A stretch of DNA of 64,000 nt from Dipodascopsis uninucleata var. uninucleata (Eukaryota; Ascomycota; Lipomycetes; Lipomycetales; Lipomycetaceae), in assembly GCA_030568195.1 (NCBI GenBank), contig JAJLTO010000018.1:124001-188000 (forward strand). Reading direction: 5' to 3'. Shown piece by piece: positions 53,972-64,000 of this stretch. The notes under the pieces were generated by a model. That model was not told the origin of the DNA, ran no database searches, and was given only the letters and a program-made list of their open reading frames with translations. The position numbers and the translations under genes are program-made. Position 1 is the stretch's first letter. Each line of letters opens with the position of its first letter.

Positions 53972-55633
53972 ATGTCGACTCAACATAATAATAATCAGAC
54001 GTTTACGGCAGATGATGTCGCTAAGCACAATACAGAAGACTCACTTTGGATAACAATAGATGGTGCGGTTTTTGATCTTTCAAAATTCCAGGATGAGCAT
54101 CCAGGTGGAAAAAAGATTTTGAAGCGTGTTGCTGGTAAAGATGCTTCTAAGATGTTTTGGAAATACCACAATGAAAGAATTCTAAAAAAATATAAACCAA
54201 AACTTCAGATCGGTGCGGTAGCTGGCACTGAAGCTGCGGCTGCAGCATCTTCTGGCTCTTCTAGTTCTGCAGGCACTGTTGCTCCTGTGGCCGCAACCAC
54301 GAAAGCTAATAGCGGCGAGGTTTCTGGACATATTTCTAGAACATTTGAGCCATTCGGTGATATGATCCCATATGCCGATCCCTCATGGTATCAGGGATAT
54401 GCTACTGCTTACTACGATGATTCACATGTAGCTCTTCGAAATGAAGTTCGCGCTTGGGTGGATTCTGACCTTGAGCCAAATGCAGAGGAATGGGAAGAAA
54501 ACAAAGAGGTTCCTCCGGAAGTATTTAAAGAAATGGGTCGACGTGGTTATCTTGCAGGAATGCTGGGTGTCAAATATCCTGTGGAGTACACCGATGTTCG
54601 ACCAAAATGCGTTGCTGCTGAGAAATGGGATCATTTCCATGAAATGATTGTGGTCGACGAGATCTCGCGAGCTGGCTCTGGAGGTTTAGTTTGGAACTTG
54701 ATCGGTGGATATTCAATAGGCGGCCCTCCTTTAGTGAAATTTGCAAAGCCAGAGGTAAAAAAGCGGATTTTGCCAGGTCTTTTGTGTGGCGATAAACGCG
54801 TTTGCCTCTGTATTACTGAACCTGACGCTGGGAGTGATGTGGCCAATATTACAACTACTGCCAAACTAACGGAAGATGGCAAGCACTTCGTTGTAAATGG
54901 TGAGAAAAAATGGATTACAAATGGTATTTGGAGCGACTACTTCACAGTCGCAGTGCGTACTGGCGGTGAAGGTATGGGTGGTATCTCATTGCTACTTCTC
55001 GAGAAGGATATGCCCGGTCTTAATGTCAGACGAATGGATTGCTCTGGCATGAGAAGCTCTGGAACAACATATGTGACTTTTGAAGATGTCAAGGTTCCCG
55101 TCGAGAATCTCATTGGAAAGGAAAATCAAGGATTTAAGGTGATCATGACAAATTTCAATCACGAGCGCATGGGCATTATTATACAAGCCAATAGATTTGC
55201 TCGTGTCTGTTATGAGGAATCGGTCAAGTATGCTCACAAGCGACGAACATTTGGAAAACGACTTATCGATCATCCAGTCATTCGAGCTAAGCTTGCAAAC
55301 ATGGCTATACGAATCGAAGGAACTCATAACTGGCTCGAGAACTTGATGTTTCAAACTGGTGCGATGTCTGAACAAGAAGCTATGTACCGCTTAGGTGGAG
55401 CGATTGCGGGCCTAAAGGCTCTTTCTACACAAACATTCGAGTACTGTGCACGCGAAGCTTCCCAGATTTTCGGTGGGCTTGCCTATTCACGGGGCGGACA
55501 GGGTGGTAAAGTCGAGCGTCTCTATCGTGAGGTCCGTGCATATGCCATTCCTGGAGGGTCTGAAGAAATCATGTTGGATCTCTCTATTCGTCAGGCATTA
55601 AAGGTTCACCAAGCACTTGGTGCCAGATTATAA
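53972..55633 (+). CDS. Cytochrome b5 / acyl-CoA dehydrogenase fusion protein
   Basis: One exon, 553 aa. Residues about 10-85 are a cytochrome b5 domain with both haem ligands: DEHPGGKKIL and KYHNERILKKY. An Ala/Ser-rich linker (85-115) leads to a full acyl-CoA dehydrogenase: N-terminal helical part (VALRNEVRAWVDSDLEPNAEEWEE), flavin/substrate strand (VCLCITEPDAGSDVANI, KKWITNGIWSDYFTV) and C-terminal helices (NFNHERMGIIIQANRFAR, RRTFGKRLIDHPVIRAKLA, IPGGSEEIMLDLSIRQ). Such fusions are common in filamentous ascomycetes; the b5 domain presumably takes electrons from the flavin or passes them on. No clear mitochondrial presequence, and the C-terminus GARL resembles a weak PTS1-like end, so location is uncertain (peroxisome or cytosol). 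Confidence 0.94.
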   Translation: MSTQHNNNQTFTADDVAKHNTEDSLWITIDGAVFDLSKFQDEHPGGKKILKRVAGKDASKMFWKYHNERILKKYKPKLQIGAVAGTEAAAAASSGSSSSAGTVAPVAATTKANSGEVSGHISRTFEPFGDMIPYADPSWYQGYATAYYDDSHVALRNEVRAWVDSDLEPNAEEWEENKEVPPEVFKEMGRRGYLAGMLGVKYPVEYTDVRPKCVAAEKWDHFHEMIVVDEISRAGSGGLVWNLIGGYSIGGPPLVKFAKPEVKKRILPGLLCGDKRVCLCITEPDAGSDVANITTTAKLTEDGKHFVVNGEKKWITNGIWSDYFTVAVRTGGEGMGGISLLLLEKDMPGLNVRRMDCSGMRSSGTTYVTFEDVKVPVENLIGKENQGFKVIMTNFNHERMGIIIQANRFARVCYEESVKYAHKRRTFGKRLIDHPVIRAKLANMAIRIEGTHNWLENLMFQTGAMSEQEAMYRLGGAIAGLKALSTQTFEYCAREASQIFGGLAYSRGGQGGKVERLYREVRAYAIPGGSEEIMLDLSIRQALKVHQALGARL

Positions 55634-56119
55634 ACTGATTTAGCTGGATATTCCCTGAAATTAATTATTGGATAATAACATACTTTCATTACATATAACA
55701 ATTAATTTATGAGTAAATATATTACATTAATCAAGCCACTGAATTAAGACTGTACTCTTCTCCTTTATGTTAAAAGAAACTCTGCAGAGCGATTGCAAAA
55801 TTCCATTAAATTACATTACATATATTAATCATTATCACCTTTCCTCGCTCATTAACACTTCCTCCTGTCATTTCACACCCTATGAATTTAATAATAATTC
55901 ATTGTGAAAATCATTACTGATGGTATTTATAAATTTAGTCCAAGTTATGTCATATTATCATTACTTCTCGTGAAAAGGTCATAAAATTGTCATGAGAAAT
56001 CATTAAAACCAGATATAAATGCAACAGTGCAAAAGAAAAACAAAAAACGAAATCAAAGACAGCAAATAAGAATAAAGCTCCAGTCTGCAAGAATTACTCA
56101 GTATTCCGTACACCATGAC
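55634..56119. other. Intergenic
   Basis: 486 bp of AT-rich DNA after the b5-ACAD stop. No feature supported. Confidence 0.45.
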
Positions 56120-56407
56120 CTATACCATATATTCAGGACAAGGTATGCTTTTTAAAAATATTGATGATTTCAGTCCATTATTATCAATGCTTGACTTCTC
56201 TTCTGCATTGTCACGGTATTGTATTAACATCGAACGATAAAGACAGTCATTGTCAACTAAGAGCTGCTCTTCAGTATAGAATCTAGCCTGTGGATCGAAT
56301 ACGGAATCAGTATCATTTGAAGATGAGATAACTAATATTATAAACGAAGCCAAAATAATGACTAAAATAAAGATAATCAACCGCGCTTCTGTATCCAGAT
56401 TTTTCAT
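56120..56407 (-). CDS. Possible small single-pass membrane protein (doubtful)
   Basis: A 95-codon ORF from ATG to stop. Residues about 8-29 (ARLIIFILVIILASFIILVI) form a clear hydrophobic helix preceded by a few charged residues and followed by a hydrophilic tail with three Cys. A type II or tail-out topology is possible. AT-rich DNA readily yields such Ile-rich runs by chance, and I know no relative, so this may not be a gene. Confidence 0.25.
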   Translation of the reverse strand: MKNLDTEARLIIFILVIILASFIILVISSSNDTDSVFDPQARFYTEEQLLVDNDCLYRSMLIQYRDNAEEKSSIDNNGLKSSIFLKSIPCPEYMV

Positions 56408-56515
56408 GACGATGCCAATAATTTCAATCAGTTTGTTTCTTAGCCTATCATGTATTTGTTAGAACTCTCTATCTATAATAATTTTTATTCTCCTATTCTA
56501 CATAGTTTAGCATTC

Positions 56516-56758
56516 TTACATATACATAAAATTCATCAACATATGCACAATATGAATCTGAATCTGAGATGTCTTCGAGAGGCTTGTTGCGAATGCAACA
56601 GACAGTCCCTCTGAACTGGTGAAAGAACTTTGCTTTGCCATGGTCGTCCCGATGATCAACGGCTCCATTGTGTCCGTCGAGTCAAATCCAAGTATAACTG
56701 ACATATTCTGGTACACATTCACCAGTAAATCACTAGAAATGTAGTCCTTGAGCTGCAT
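56516..56758 (-). CDS. Small ORF, weak resemblance to proteasome assembly chaperone 4
   Basis: 80 codons. The part MEPLIIGTTMAKQSSFTSSEGLSVAFATSLSKTSQIQIHI follows the strand-helix-strand order of PAC4/PSMG4, including a Thr-Ser-x-Gly-Leu before a helix with Ala-x-x-Leu-x-Lys. The end (VHMLMNFMYM) does not fit; a 51-nt intron from GTGCAT to TATGTAG after HI, giving NRRIKIIIDREF, would make a better ending but uses a poor donor. The frame also stays open upstream of the ATG to a TTTAG acceptor, so a first exon may be missing. Read as a possible multi-exon gene, low confidence. Confidence 0.3.
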   Translation of the reverse strand: MQLKDYISSDLLVNVYQNMSVILGFDSTDTMEPLIIGTTMAKQSSFTSSEGLSVAFATSLSKTSQIQIHIVHMLMNFMYM

Positions 56759-57428
56759 TTTATATACTGATTTTATCCAAAAGCGATCTAAACAAAATAA
56801 GCCAAATCACTTCAGCCAACTATTGAACCTTTCATAAGCTTTTAATAGATCTTCTGGTGACAGATGTAATTGACTACTATGAACACTTATATTTGTAAAT
56901 AACAGATGACAGCTGAGATAATCAAGAAGTCACTTTCCAAACGTCTCGCGTGTATTTATTTATTGATCCGCGGTAACGCGCCAGGTAAACAATCACATAA
57001 GTCGTCACAGATCTTACACTTCCATCTAATGGTAATATTGGGTGAGATCCACTTAATCCATAGAAAATAGCTAACGAGATTTTCTATAGGTATGAGAATC
57101 TCGCTTCAGCAGCGTTGATTACTCTCCCCCGTTTTGCTTTATGCTTTGTATTGTGTAACACGCGTGCGAATCAAGCTATTTTACATTGAGGCATCACAAA
57201 CAAGAGACATTAAATTTCGTGACATTGCTCATTCTGAAGCTAAACTTATGCATATATAACGTAGTCTCCATTATTTATAATGACCAACATTCATATATAT
57301 TTATACCTTACAGATTAGATTATATCCAATGCGCCGAACATGAGTTGTAAACACAGTTAATGAAAACCAAACAATAAACTAAGGATCAGAAAACTCTTTA
57401 TAGAGAATATTTAGATCTTACCTACCAT
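56759..57428. other. Intergenic
   Basis: 670 bp of AT-rich spacer with no ORF of note, containing the 3' end of the next minus-strand gene. Confidence 0.45.
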
Positions 57429-59801
57429 TTAGCACCAAATAAACCATTTAAAAACGGAATAAACTGAAACTACGATCCATCGGACAAGTCTAAAAACAGT
57501 AACTACTCCCCAAACGCCCCATAGCATGCACGTAACAAACTTCTCCAGCATAGCATAGCCAACACGCTCCAGTGCACTCTTCATGCGCTCCTTTCGACTA
57601 AACAGTGCGCCGCGTTTCTCAAGAGCTTCCAAACTCTCACTAATTTTACGTGCTTGAAGACTAAGAGTTGCGCTCACATCAGCAGCTAATTGATCTGCTG
57701 TTGAGATAGCAAAGTCAAATCTGTTTCCAATATCTGTCGATAACGTAGATGAGATATTATCGGCTCTTGACGATAACATAGCTAGTGTTTTATGACGGGT
57801 AGCAATAGTGGAATTGTTAATCTCATCTGCAACTACTAAAAAAGAATCGCCCAACGCCTTGAAACAATCGTTTTCTATATCACTCTCAGCAGGACAATTT
57901 TCACTTATAAGCCGCCTGTAGCGTTGAGTGTAAGAGTTACTAAGCATGTTGGCACGTACGCCACAAACGAGATAAGTGGTCTCGAGAGATTTCAGCTCAG
58001 ACATCAATTCATTTATATACTTGTTCGACGAGCAAACAGGAGGTATTATTTTATCGCTTTCCTGTGATATACTTTGAGCTGGTAGCTGCGGTTTCAATTT
58101 CGCTGACTTAGCGGACTCAGATGAGAGCTCCGAATAGCTTGAGGTACGACTTAAATAACTATTATCGCTTTGCTTGCGAGATTCATTCGTGTCTTTACCT
58201 GGGGACGGACCAGTAGCGGCAATAATTGGCACATCCAGCAAAGCTGAGTGGTTACTTGCAATATGAGTTAAATTCTGTTCGTCAGAAGGGAGAGGTGACA
58301 GGCGTCTGGACCTTGCCGGTGATATATTAGACGATACTGAGCTAGTATCTGTGATTACGGTCGGATTTCCCACGGTAAGCAAACGATCATCTTGAGCATC
58401 AACGTCCAGAGAGCCTACCTGTCTGCCAGAATGATGAACATGAATATCTGGATCAGACAGAGAAGAAGTACTATCAGAATCAGAGGCATCCTTAGGATTA
58501 GATAAATCAATCGTAATCGGTCGATCGTTAGAAATTAAATCATCATCATCTTTTTCATTCTGTTGTCCTACAAAGCGCTTTTTACGGCGAGGACGAGAGA
58601 AACGGTGTCTGTGGCCTCCAGAACTAGTTATAATTGATGTTTCAAATTCATTACCTATATCTTTCAAGTCCTTACTTTGCCCTTTCTTTGACCTGTAGCT
58701 ATGAAAGCGATCTCGGAGATGATGCTTTCGTCTTGAAGTTTGACTCAGAGAATCTTCTTCTTGCCCTTCTTCATCGTCATCCTCTGCAGAGCTCTCAAAC
58801 TCGTCGCTGTCATATTGCTCGTTCATACCACTTGTTCGAATACGAACATTTCGAAGTTCAGGATACAGAGGGTTACGATTGCGATCTACCATGAGTGGGC
58901 GATTCCGTTCTCGCCAAGCCCAATCGGCATAGAGTTCATTTATATCAATTTCCCACGCAATCCTTGCATTCGGAGACTGTTTACAGACAGTTGATGCTGG
59001 AATTATCATTGAAAGCTCCGGAATTTCAAGCTTGTGGTTGAGCTTGAGTCTGACTTCACGATTTCGCAGACTTTGTAAAGGATTATATACTCCATCCACG
59101 CCTGGATGGTAGGCTAAAGAAGTCGAACCGGAGTGAGGAACTCTTTGACACTGTATAATAAAAGCTGCATGGAGATCAAACCAGGCCTTTGTCCGGATAA
59201 TTCGTCGACGAGTTAGGGGAGAGATCACGTAGCGCTTGCCATCGATGACGAGTATTTCCTTGCCGTGATTCGAAATAGAACCTTTACTTTTTGCAATTAT
59301 TTGTGTATCATTATTCCTTGAATCTTTTAAGTGCATGACCATATTCGCAACTCTAGCAACTTCAGAGTCACTAACCGGTATGGATAATTTCTTACTTTGA
59401 ACGCCACTACTTCTTCGACTCTCAGATTGTGTCGCAGAGGATGATGTTGTCGCAGGTGAATTCTCCTCGCTAGGTAAAATATCATCCGAAATTAATTTTC
59501 CCGGAAATTCTTGATAATCATTATGGTTTCCAACAGTATCGCCTAGTGAAACGTTTGTGGTCTGCTTATATCTAGGACTGTTCACAAAAAAGGCTGATGA
59601 CTTATGTGCATCACTATTATGCCTTTGACGTGGTGAGAACAGCCCACTTGTCCTAAGACCGTTTCTGCTACCCTGTCTATTTATAGACTTATCAATGCCG
59701 TCTAAAGAGTCTACCGATCGCTCACGTTCAGAGGCATCATCATTGCTATGCTCGAAATTGGCGCTATCGCGAATGCTAGAGGCCGTTGATATTGGTGCCA
59801 T
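57429..59801 (-). CDS. Large fungal membrane protein of unknown function
   Basis: One exon, 790 aa. The first 160 and the middle (about 330-600) are Ser/Asp-rich and probably disordered, with many phosphosite-like RRSS/SxR words. A folded, conserved-looking core lies at about 190-320: RRIIRTKAWFDLHAAFIIQCQ, YHPGVDGVYNPLQSLRNREVR, KLEIPELSMIIPAST, AWEIDINELYADWAWRER. About 600-730 is helical (KYINELMSELKSLETTYLV, then several long helices), and the extreme C-terminus holds hydrophobic segments (CMLWGVWGVVTVFRLVRWIVV, then SVYSVFKWFIWC), typical of a tail-anchored ER or vesicle protein. I recognise the core as something seen in fungal hypothetical proteins but cannot name it. Confidence 0.8.
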   Translation of the reverse strand: MAPISTASSIRDSANFEHSNDDASERERSVDSLDGIDKSINRQGSRNGLRTSGLFSPRQRHNSDAHKSSAFFVNSPRYKQTTNVSLGDTVGNHNDYQEFPGKLISDDILPSEENSPATTSSSATQSESRRSSGVQSKKLSIPVSDSEVARVANMVMHLKDSRNNDTQIIAKSKGSISNHGKEILVIDGKRYVISPLTRRRIIRTKAWFDLHAAFIIQCQRVPHSGSTSLAYHPGVDGVYNPLQSLRNREVRLKLNHKLEIPELSMIIPASTVCKQSPNARIAWEIDINELYADWAWRERNRPLMVDRNRNPLYPELRNVRIRTSGMNEQYDSDEFESSAEDDDEEGQEEDSLSQTSRRKHHLRDRFHSYRSKKGQSKDLKDIGNEFETSIITSSGGHRHRFSRPRRKKRFVGQQNEKDDDDLISNDRPITIDLSNPKDASDSDSTSSLSDPDIHVHHSGRQVGSLDVDAQDDRLLTVGNPTVITDTSSVSSNISPARSRRLSPLPSDEQNLTHIASNHSALLDVPIIAATGPSPGKDTNESRKQSDNSYLSRTSSYSELSSESAKSAKLKPQLPAQSISQESDKIIPPVCSSNKYINELMSELKSLETTYLVCGVRANMLSNSYTQRYRRLISENCPAESDIENDCFKALGDSFLVVADEINNSTIATRHKTLAMLSSRADNISSTLSTDIGNRFDFAISTADQLAADVSATLSLQARKISESLEALEKRGALFSRKERMKSALERVGYAMLEKFVTCMLWGVWGVVTVFRLVRWIVVSVYSVFKWFIWC

Positions 59802-60319
59802 TTGACTCTACTTCTGGAGCAACTAAAGCACATAAACCAAGCCGCTTGCTCACTCTGTCAAAGTGATACAAGTAGATCGCTCTATTATAATTATGCTTAA
59901 AGATCCTGATGCTGGTACTTCGTAAACTATGTAAAACTATTATATTTATCATAAGTGCATCTGCCCAGGGTCTTCTATAATGATGAATTGGAAAATAGGT
60001 CTTTTATTATGGTCACTGAGGGGTTTGTAGCAACTGGGAGTCAAAAACTTTCCGATACAGCTCACCGTTTAGCTGCAGACACAATGGGTTCAGAAATGTA
60101 AACAAGCAGTAGTAATTACATGAGATTTTGCATTTCATTCTCTAATAAAACACAAAAGGAAAACTCATAGATTGATATGGCATATAAAGGTCTAAGCTAT
60201 ATATTAAGAAGCTTTCTAAGGATTCTGTTCCTAAGACTTGGAACTAGACAGGCAAATAGTACATTTGTAATTGGACAATTACGTTCATACATAACTAAAT
60301 TTAAAGGGCCAACGATGCT
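59802..60319. other. Intergenic
   Basis: 518 bp: promoter of the 790-aa gene and 3' end of the DCAF7 gene. No other feature. Confidence 0.45.
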
Positions 60320-61611
60320 TTAAAGTCTAACTGCTTGCACACCACGACCAGCGACAGCGGCAAGCCAATCACCGGTAGTGCTCCATGCTATATTGTTGAC
60401 TTCTGCCTGTTCCGTATATGCCAACGCAATCTCCGTCCGATTCATAGATACATCCCAAACTAAAACTTGGCAGTCATCCGCAGCCGTTGCGATAATATTC
60501 CGTTGCTGCGGGGCCCATTCTACTGCGTTGACATTAGATACGTGAGCATCTAGCTCTACTACAGGTGTTCCAGGAGATCTGATGTCAAGTACATGCACAA
60601 CACTTGAATCAGCCGCGAATGTAGCAAGAAGATTCGCATCTCTACTATTGGTGCTAATCCTGAGAAGAGGTGGCGGTGATACTGGTTCATATATGATAGT
60701 AGAGTGTTCGAGGCTTCGAAGGTCAAATACCCGAACTGAACCATCTGCACCAACAGAAGCAAAAACATCCACATTTCCCGCTGTAAATCTAGCGTCAAAT
60801 ACTTCTTTGTCATGTGCGATTAATTGCGTCTTCGCTACCGAAGTGTTCAGATCCCATATCGTACAAGTGGTATCTATGGATGAAGTAATCACTAACGAGT
60901 TGTCTGTGGAATTCCAATCCAGACTCGTCAGTGGTGCAGTATAGTCCGACTTCGTTTTCTTAAAAAATAATCTTATTAGTACTTTAAAACATAAATTCCA
61001 GCATCTACATACATTAGCCAATAGAGATCTTTGCCGTAAAATAGTCGAATCTGGATCGTATTCCCATATTCGGAGGAAGTCGCCAGCTGTTGCCAAGCGT
61101 TCAACACTTCCAGGCGACAACCCTCGCCTGGCTGGGTCCCACAATATTCTTGTACAAGGATAGGGATGGCCAGCCTCGGAAACCTGCCGCAGCTCAAGAG
61201 ATGGCACCTGTTGTCCAGAAGCATGCTGTTCGGAAACAGGTGTCGTTTGTAAAATTTGAATCTATGTTGTAAGTTCTGGTAAGTAAAATCTTACTTGCGC
61301 TCTTGACATCATCAACTGACCTTATTTCCCGAGTTCTCAGTACATGTAGCTACAGCTATCCTTCCACTATCACGCCCATAAGAAGATCTAGACCAGTCAA
61401 TGGAGTACAATGGCCAATGTGACTCAAAATATGCCGACCTACGGCTATGGTATGCTGGTCCCTTGTCCTCGTTCGTTGTGCTGTTGCGTGCTGTGTGGTA
61501 ATAGCCCGGAGACGATTGACCTGCATTTCCTGCAAAATTCTGACCCCCCTGTTGCGATTCCTCAGTGAGGATCGAAAATGAACTGCGCTTCGTTAAAGTC
61601 GGATATGCCAT
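60320..61611 (-). CDS. WD40 protein of the DCAF7/WDR68/AN11 family
   Basis: Three exons: 61611-61321, 61261-61013 and 60958-60320, giving 392 aa. Introns of 59 and 54 nt; the second has GTATGT and TACTAAT. The first uses an unusual donor GTCAGT, but splicing yields SGNKIQIL, which aligns with the NNKVQLV of animal DCAF7. Diagnostic runs are HPYPCTRILWDP, APLTSLDWNSTD, SSIDTTCTIWDLNT, KTQLIAHDKEVFDARF, FASVGADGSVRVFDLRSLEHSTIIYE, ATAADDCQVLVWD and EVNNIAW. The first 65 residues are a variable disordered tail. DCAF7 scaffolds DYRK-type kinases and is a substrate receptor for CUL4-DDB1 ligases in animals; the fungal role is less known. One blade (VSGHV region) is shorter than in animals. Confidence 0.92.
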
Positions 61612-63038
61612 ATGTTTGATCTATTATTGATACGACGTCTTTGAAGATCTTATTGCGATTTATCTCTCTGCAGATCTGTTATACTATAATATAAAACTTA
61701 TATTCACTTTGTTACAGGAAAGGCTGATCTGTCTTGCTATCTTTTAATTTAATTATTTCAGTTTATATTTTTTCGTAGTATCTTTTCGTAAGACAGCTTT
61801 GATGACTCCTGATTTTTCTATTAAGTACTGTTTTATTCAAACTTGACCTGTGATCTATTATCCAAATATGATTCCAATCAGTTCCTTCTAGATTAATTAT
61901 CGCTTTCTCATCACTCTTGACTGAAGCATAAATAATATCCTTGTATCCACTTCTTGTTTCAGTGCTCTCTACTAAGTACCGAGAGAAGCTAAGTGATGTA
62001 TCAAGTTCATCTATATCTACTTTTCTTGATCTAGAAGAGGCCCTGATCAATTCGGTCAGAATTTTGACTATAATTAGGGTTCATAGAACACATGTCTATT
62101 TCACTATTTTATAGGAATTCTGGTCTAACTGTAGCTTTTCTTGCTATGTACATGGGATGCTTCCAAGCTACCAATGGATTAGCTATTATATTCACTGTGT
62201 TTTTTTAATAAAAAAAAGTTTTAAATGTAATTCGATAGCGCAAAAATATCACGATCATGAAGGGATTACTCGTAGACCTGACTGCCTGGAGCTACTGATA
62301 TCTTCATTGATTATCTTAAGAACTTACATAACTCAATAGATGTCATATATCCTGAGATACATCCACAAGACTAAGCATATATTTCTCGTTTCCCTGTTTA
62401 GTCTTTCAGTGTGATCACAGTAACTCAAGTCTAATACTTGCTATCTGTTGTCCGTCTATCTACTCTTGGTGATCTCGATATCTCTTTTTAATACATTTGC
62501 GTATTCACGTATGCATGTCGTCATTTTCATGATTGCTTGTCGAACGTATTATAGCATTCTATCTAATGGCATATCACAGTTATACTAGAATCTTACTAGG
62601 TTAACAATGCGAACTTTGGTTTGTTTACTGGATAAGCTGGTGCTCAAATTTAAATCTCGTTTCTCTTAGTTTGGGTCTAATTCAGTTGTAAAAGAGATTT
62701 GAGATAACTATACATGATCATGTAAGTACTGTAGATAGTATATTATTTTCTATTACTTCGTTCTGATTAGTATCGGTTTCTTCCCAAAAACAGTCTGCTA
62801 AATGGTATAATCTTTCCTTAGGTCAGAAATATAGTTAAAAGTGTTCATAGCATCTCGAGCCGCACTATGTTTGGAATAGCCAATTTTTGCAGCAGCGTCC
62901 CCATTTCTTGTAAAACAATTTGTTCTATGCTTCTTTATATATATTTGTGGGGCCTAAAGTCCAGTCCATGGTCCAAATAGACGAATACAATTACATAGGA
63001 CTAGTAAAGGGATTAGGACAGGCAAAAAATATAAAGTC
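61612..63038. other. Divergent intergenic region
   Basis: 1.4 kb between DCAF7 (-) and the histidine kinase (+). It includes a 95-codon minus-strand ORF (61763-62050) with no domain and uneven composition, which I do not accept as a gene. A telomere-box-like ttagggtt lies at about 62075. No RNA gene seen. Confidence 0.45.
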
Positions 63039-64000
63039 ATGACGGATAGGCAAGGAAAAGTAACCTTTTCGCTATTCAATCAGTCGGAAAATGATTTCAA
63101 TGGTCATACATCTATCGGTGCACGAAATGGAAAGACTATTTGGGCACCATTAGGTTCATATTCACCTTCTGCTAAAGGCAGTTCAAAGTTACTGTTACCT
63201 GATGAATCATCTGTAGATCATATTGAAAGTCAGGCTCATGCGATACTCTATGCTTATCTTGATATTGTCATGGCCGTGCCGTTTCCAGCAGCGCTTTGCT
63301 ATGGGCCAGAGCTTCAATTAACATGGTAAGATATAGATCTTTTTTTTGGGAAAGATGTGAGATGATGCGATAAATTATGCGCTCATTATTGATGGCTGGC
63401 TAGTGAGGATATGAAAGTGGTATTAACTTCTAAATTCTTTTTCTTTACAGCAATCAAATGTTTACAGAACTTGCGGGAATCAATGACAACTTTGTCGACT
63501 CTTCTGCGCTTACATTTTCAGACGTCGTAAGTTGTCATGAGTCTGAGTTTGAACTTTCAGAAGCTGTGACGAACTGTATGACCAGGGGTATGCCAGTAGT
63601 GACTGATAATCTACTTGCATTTGTTTATAATACGAAGCGTGAAGATGAACTGTCGCATAAATCTGAATCTTATTTCACGTGGAAGATGGTGCCAATAATG
63701 GAGGAGAATGGAGATGTTTCTGGTGTTTTCATCACAGTGACAGAGACTACTGATACGGTTCTATACGAACGTCGAATGCAGGTTCTCAAGGAATTGTATG
63801 ACGCTACTGCATCAGCACTTATATTACCCGTCTTTTTCGTCCAGTCAGTGTCAGTACTACACAATCACTGCGCAGAAGATGTGGCTCTATTTGGTCTGTA
63901 CGTATATGAAAACTCCAGATCAAAAACGCTTCTGCATCGATGCGGATTCGGGCTTGTGGATTTCCCAGAAAGAGTAGCGTTCGATCCTAATCCTGCATTG
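63039..64000 (+). CDS. PAS-domain (hybrid) histidine kinase, N-terminal part, cut by window edge
   Basis: Exon 1 is 63039-63325 and exon 2 runs from 63451 to the window end without a stop (279 residues visible). The intron has GTAAGA and TTTACAG. The protein has a PAS domain of the type found at the front of fungal group histidine kinases: VPFPAALCYGPELQLTWCNQMFTELAGI, FSDVV, VTDNLLAFVYN, SYFTWKMVPIMEENGDVSGVF and TVTETTDTVLYERRMQVLKEL, then a second sensor region (GLYVYENSRSKTLLHRCGFG) that looks like the start of a GAF domain. The kinase and receiver parts lie beyond the window. Such proteins feed stress-response phosphorelays. The start ATG at 63039 could be preceded by more sequence. Confidence 0.8.

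Noticed and set aside
61763-62050. 95-codon minus-strand ORF
   Set aside because: No recognisable domain, uneven composition, and no sign of splice partners.
1-64000. CRISPR array, bacterial operon or integrated prokaryotic DNA
   Set aside because: No regularly spaced repeats, no Shine-Dalgarno-led operons; spliceosomal introns and fungal gene content throughout.

Overview
This is nuclear DNA from an ascomycete fungus. Evidence: GT-AG introns of about 50-250 bp with TACTAAC/GCTAAC-like branch points, dense genes separated by AT-rich spacers, a Kex2-type repeated pheromone precursor, a Zn2Cys6 regulator, a cytochrome b5-acyl-CoA dehydrogenase fusion, and genes that Saccharomyces lacks (eIF3m, a DCAF7-type WD40 protein, an AtuA-family protein). 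That mix points away from budding yeasts and towards Pezizomycotina or Taphrinomycotina; I cannot name the species. Introns are few and clustered at 5' ends, including first exons of only 13 and 18 nt.

Layout. 0-15.7 kb is a dense housekeeping block: 3' end of eIF3m, proteasome beta4 (PRE1), U3 snoRNP RRP9, UMP kinase URA6, a Cys-rich F-box-like protein, an ER cyclophilin ending in KDEL, enolase, proteasome ATPase RPT4, a HAD phosphatase and an M20 peptidase. 15.7-25.9 kb is almost gene-free; its one convincing gene is a 13-copy alpha-factor-like pheromone precursor at 21.1-21.9 kb. The desert includes a GC-richer stretch (about 16.4-19.7 kb) and several strong inverted repeats. 25.9-39.3 kb resumes with eIF3b and eIF3j head to head, a Cys-rich acidic protein of unknown function, a LYR-domain mitochondrial protein, ER mannosidase MNS1, a strongly diverged translational-GTPase-like protein and an AtuA-family protein. 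40.8-64 kb is looser: a Dal5-type transporter, a Zn2Cys6 factor, an Rck2/Srk1 stress kinase, a tannase/feruloyl esterase, the b5-ACAD fusion, two small doubtful ORFs, a large membrane protein of unknown function, a DCAF7 orthologue and the start of a PAS-type histidine kinase cut by the window edge.

Genes that work together: eIF3m, eIF3b and eIF3j belong to the same initiation factor, and eIF3b/eIF3j, known direct partners, share one 434-bp promoter region. PRE1 and RPT4 belong to the 26S proteasome, and a weak candidate for a proteasome-assembly chaperone lies at 56.5 kb. The cyclophilin and MNS1 both act in the ER. The transporter, Zn2Cys6 factor, AtuA protein, tannase and ACAD form a loose catabolic neighbourhood, not a proven cluster.

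Most notable: the pheromone gene with two co-varying peptide classes and a stop made inside its last Kex2 site; URA6, whose single gene seems able to make both a membrane-anchored mitochondrial form and a standard cytosolic form; and the diverged GTPBP1-like protein that seems to have lost its GTP-binding motifs.
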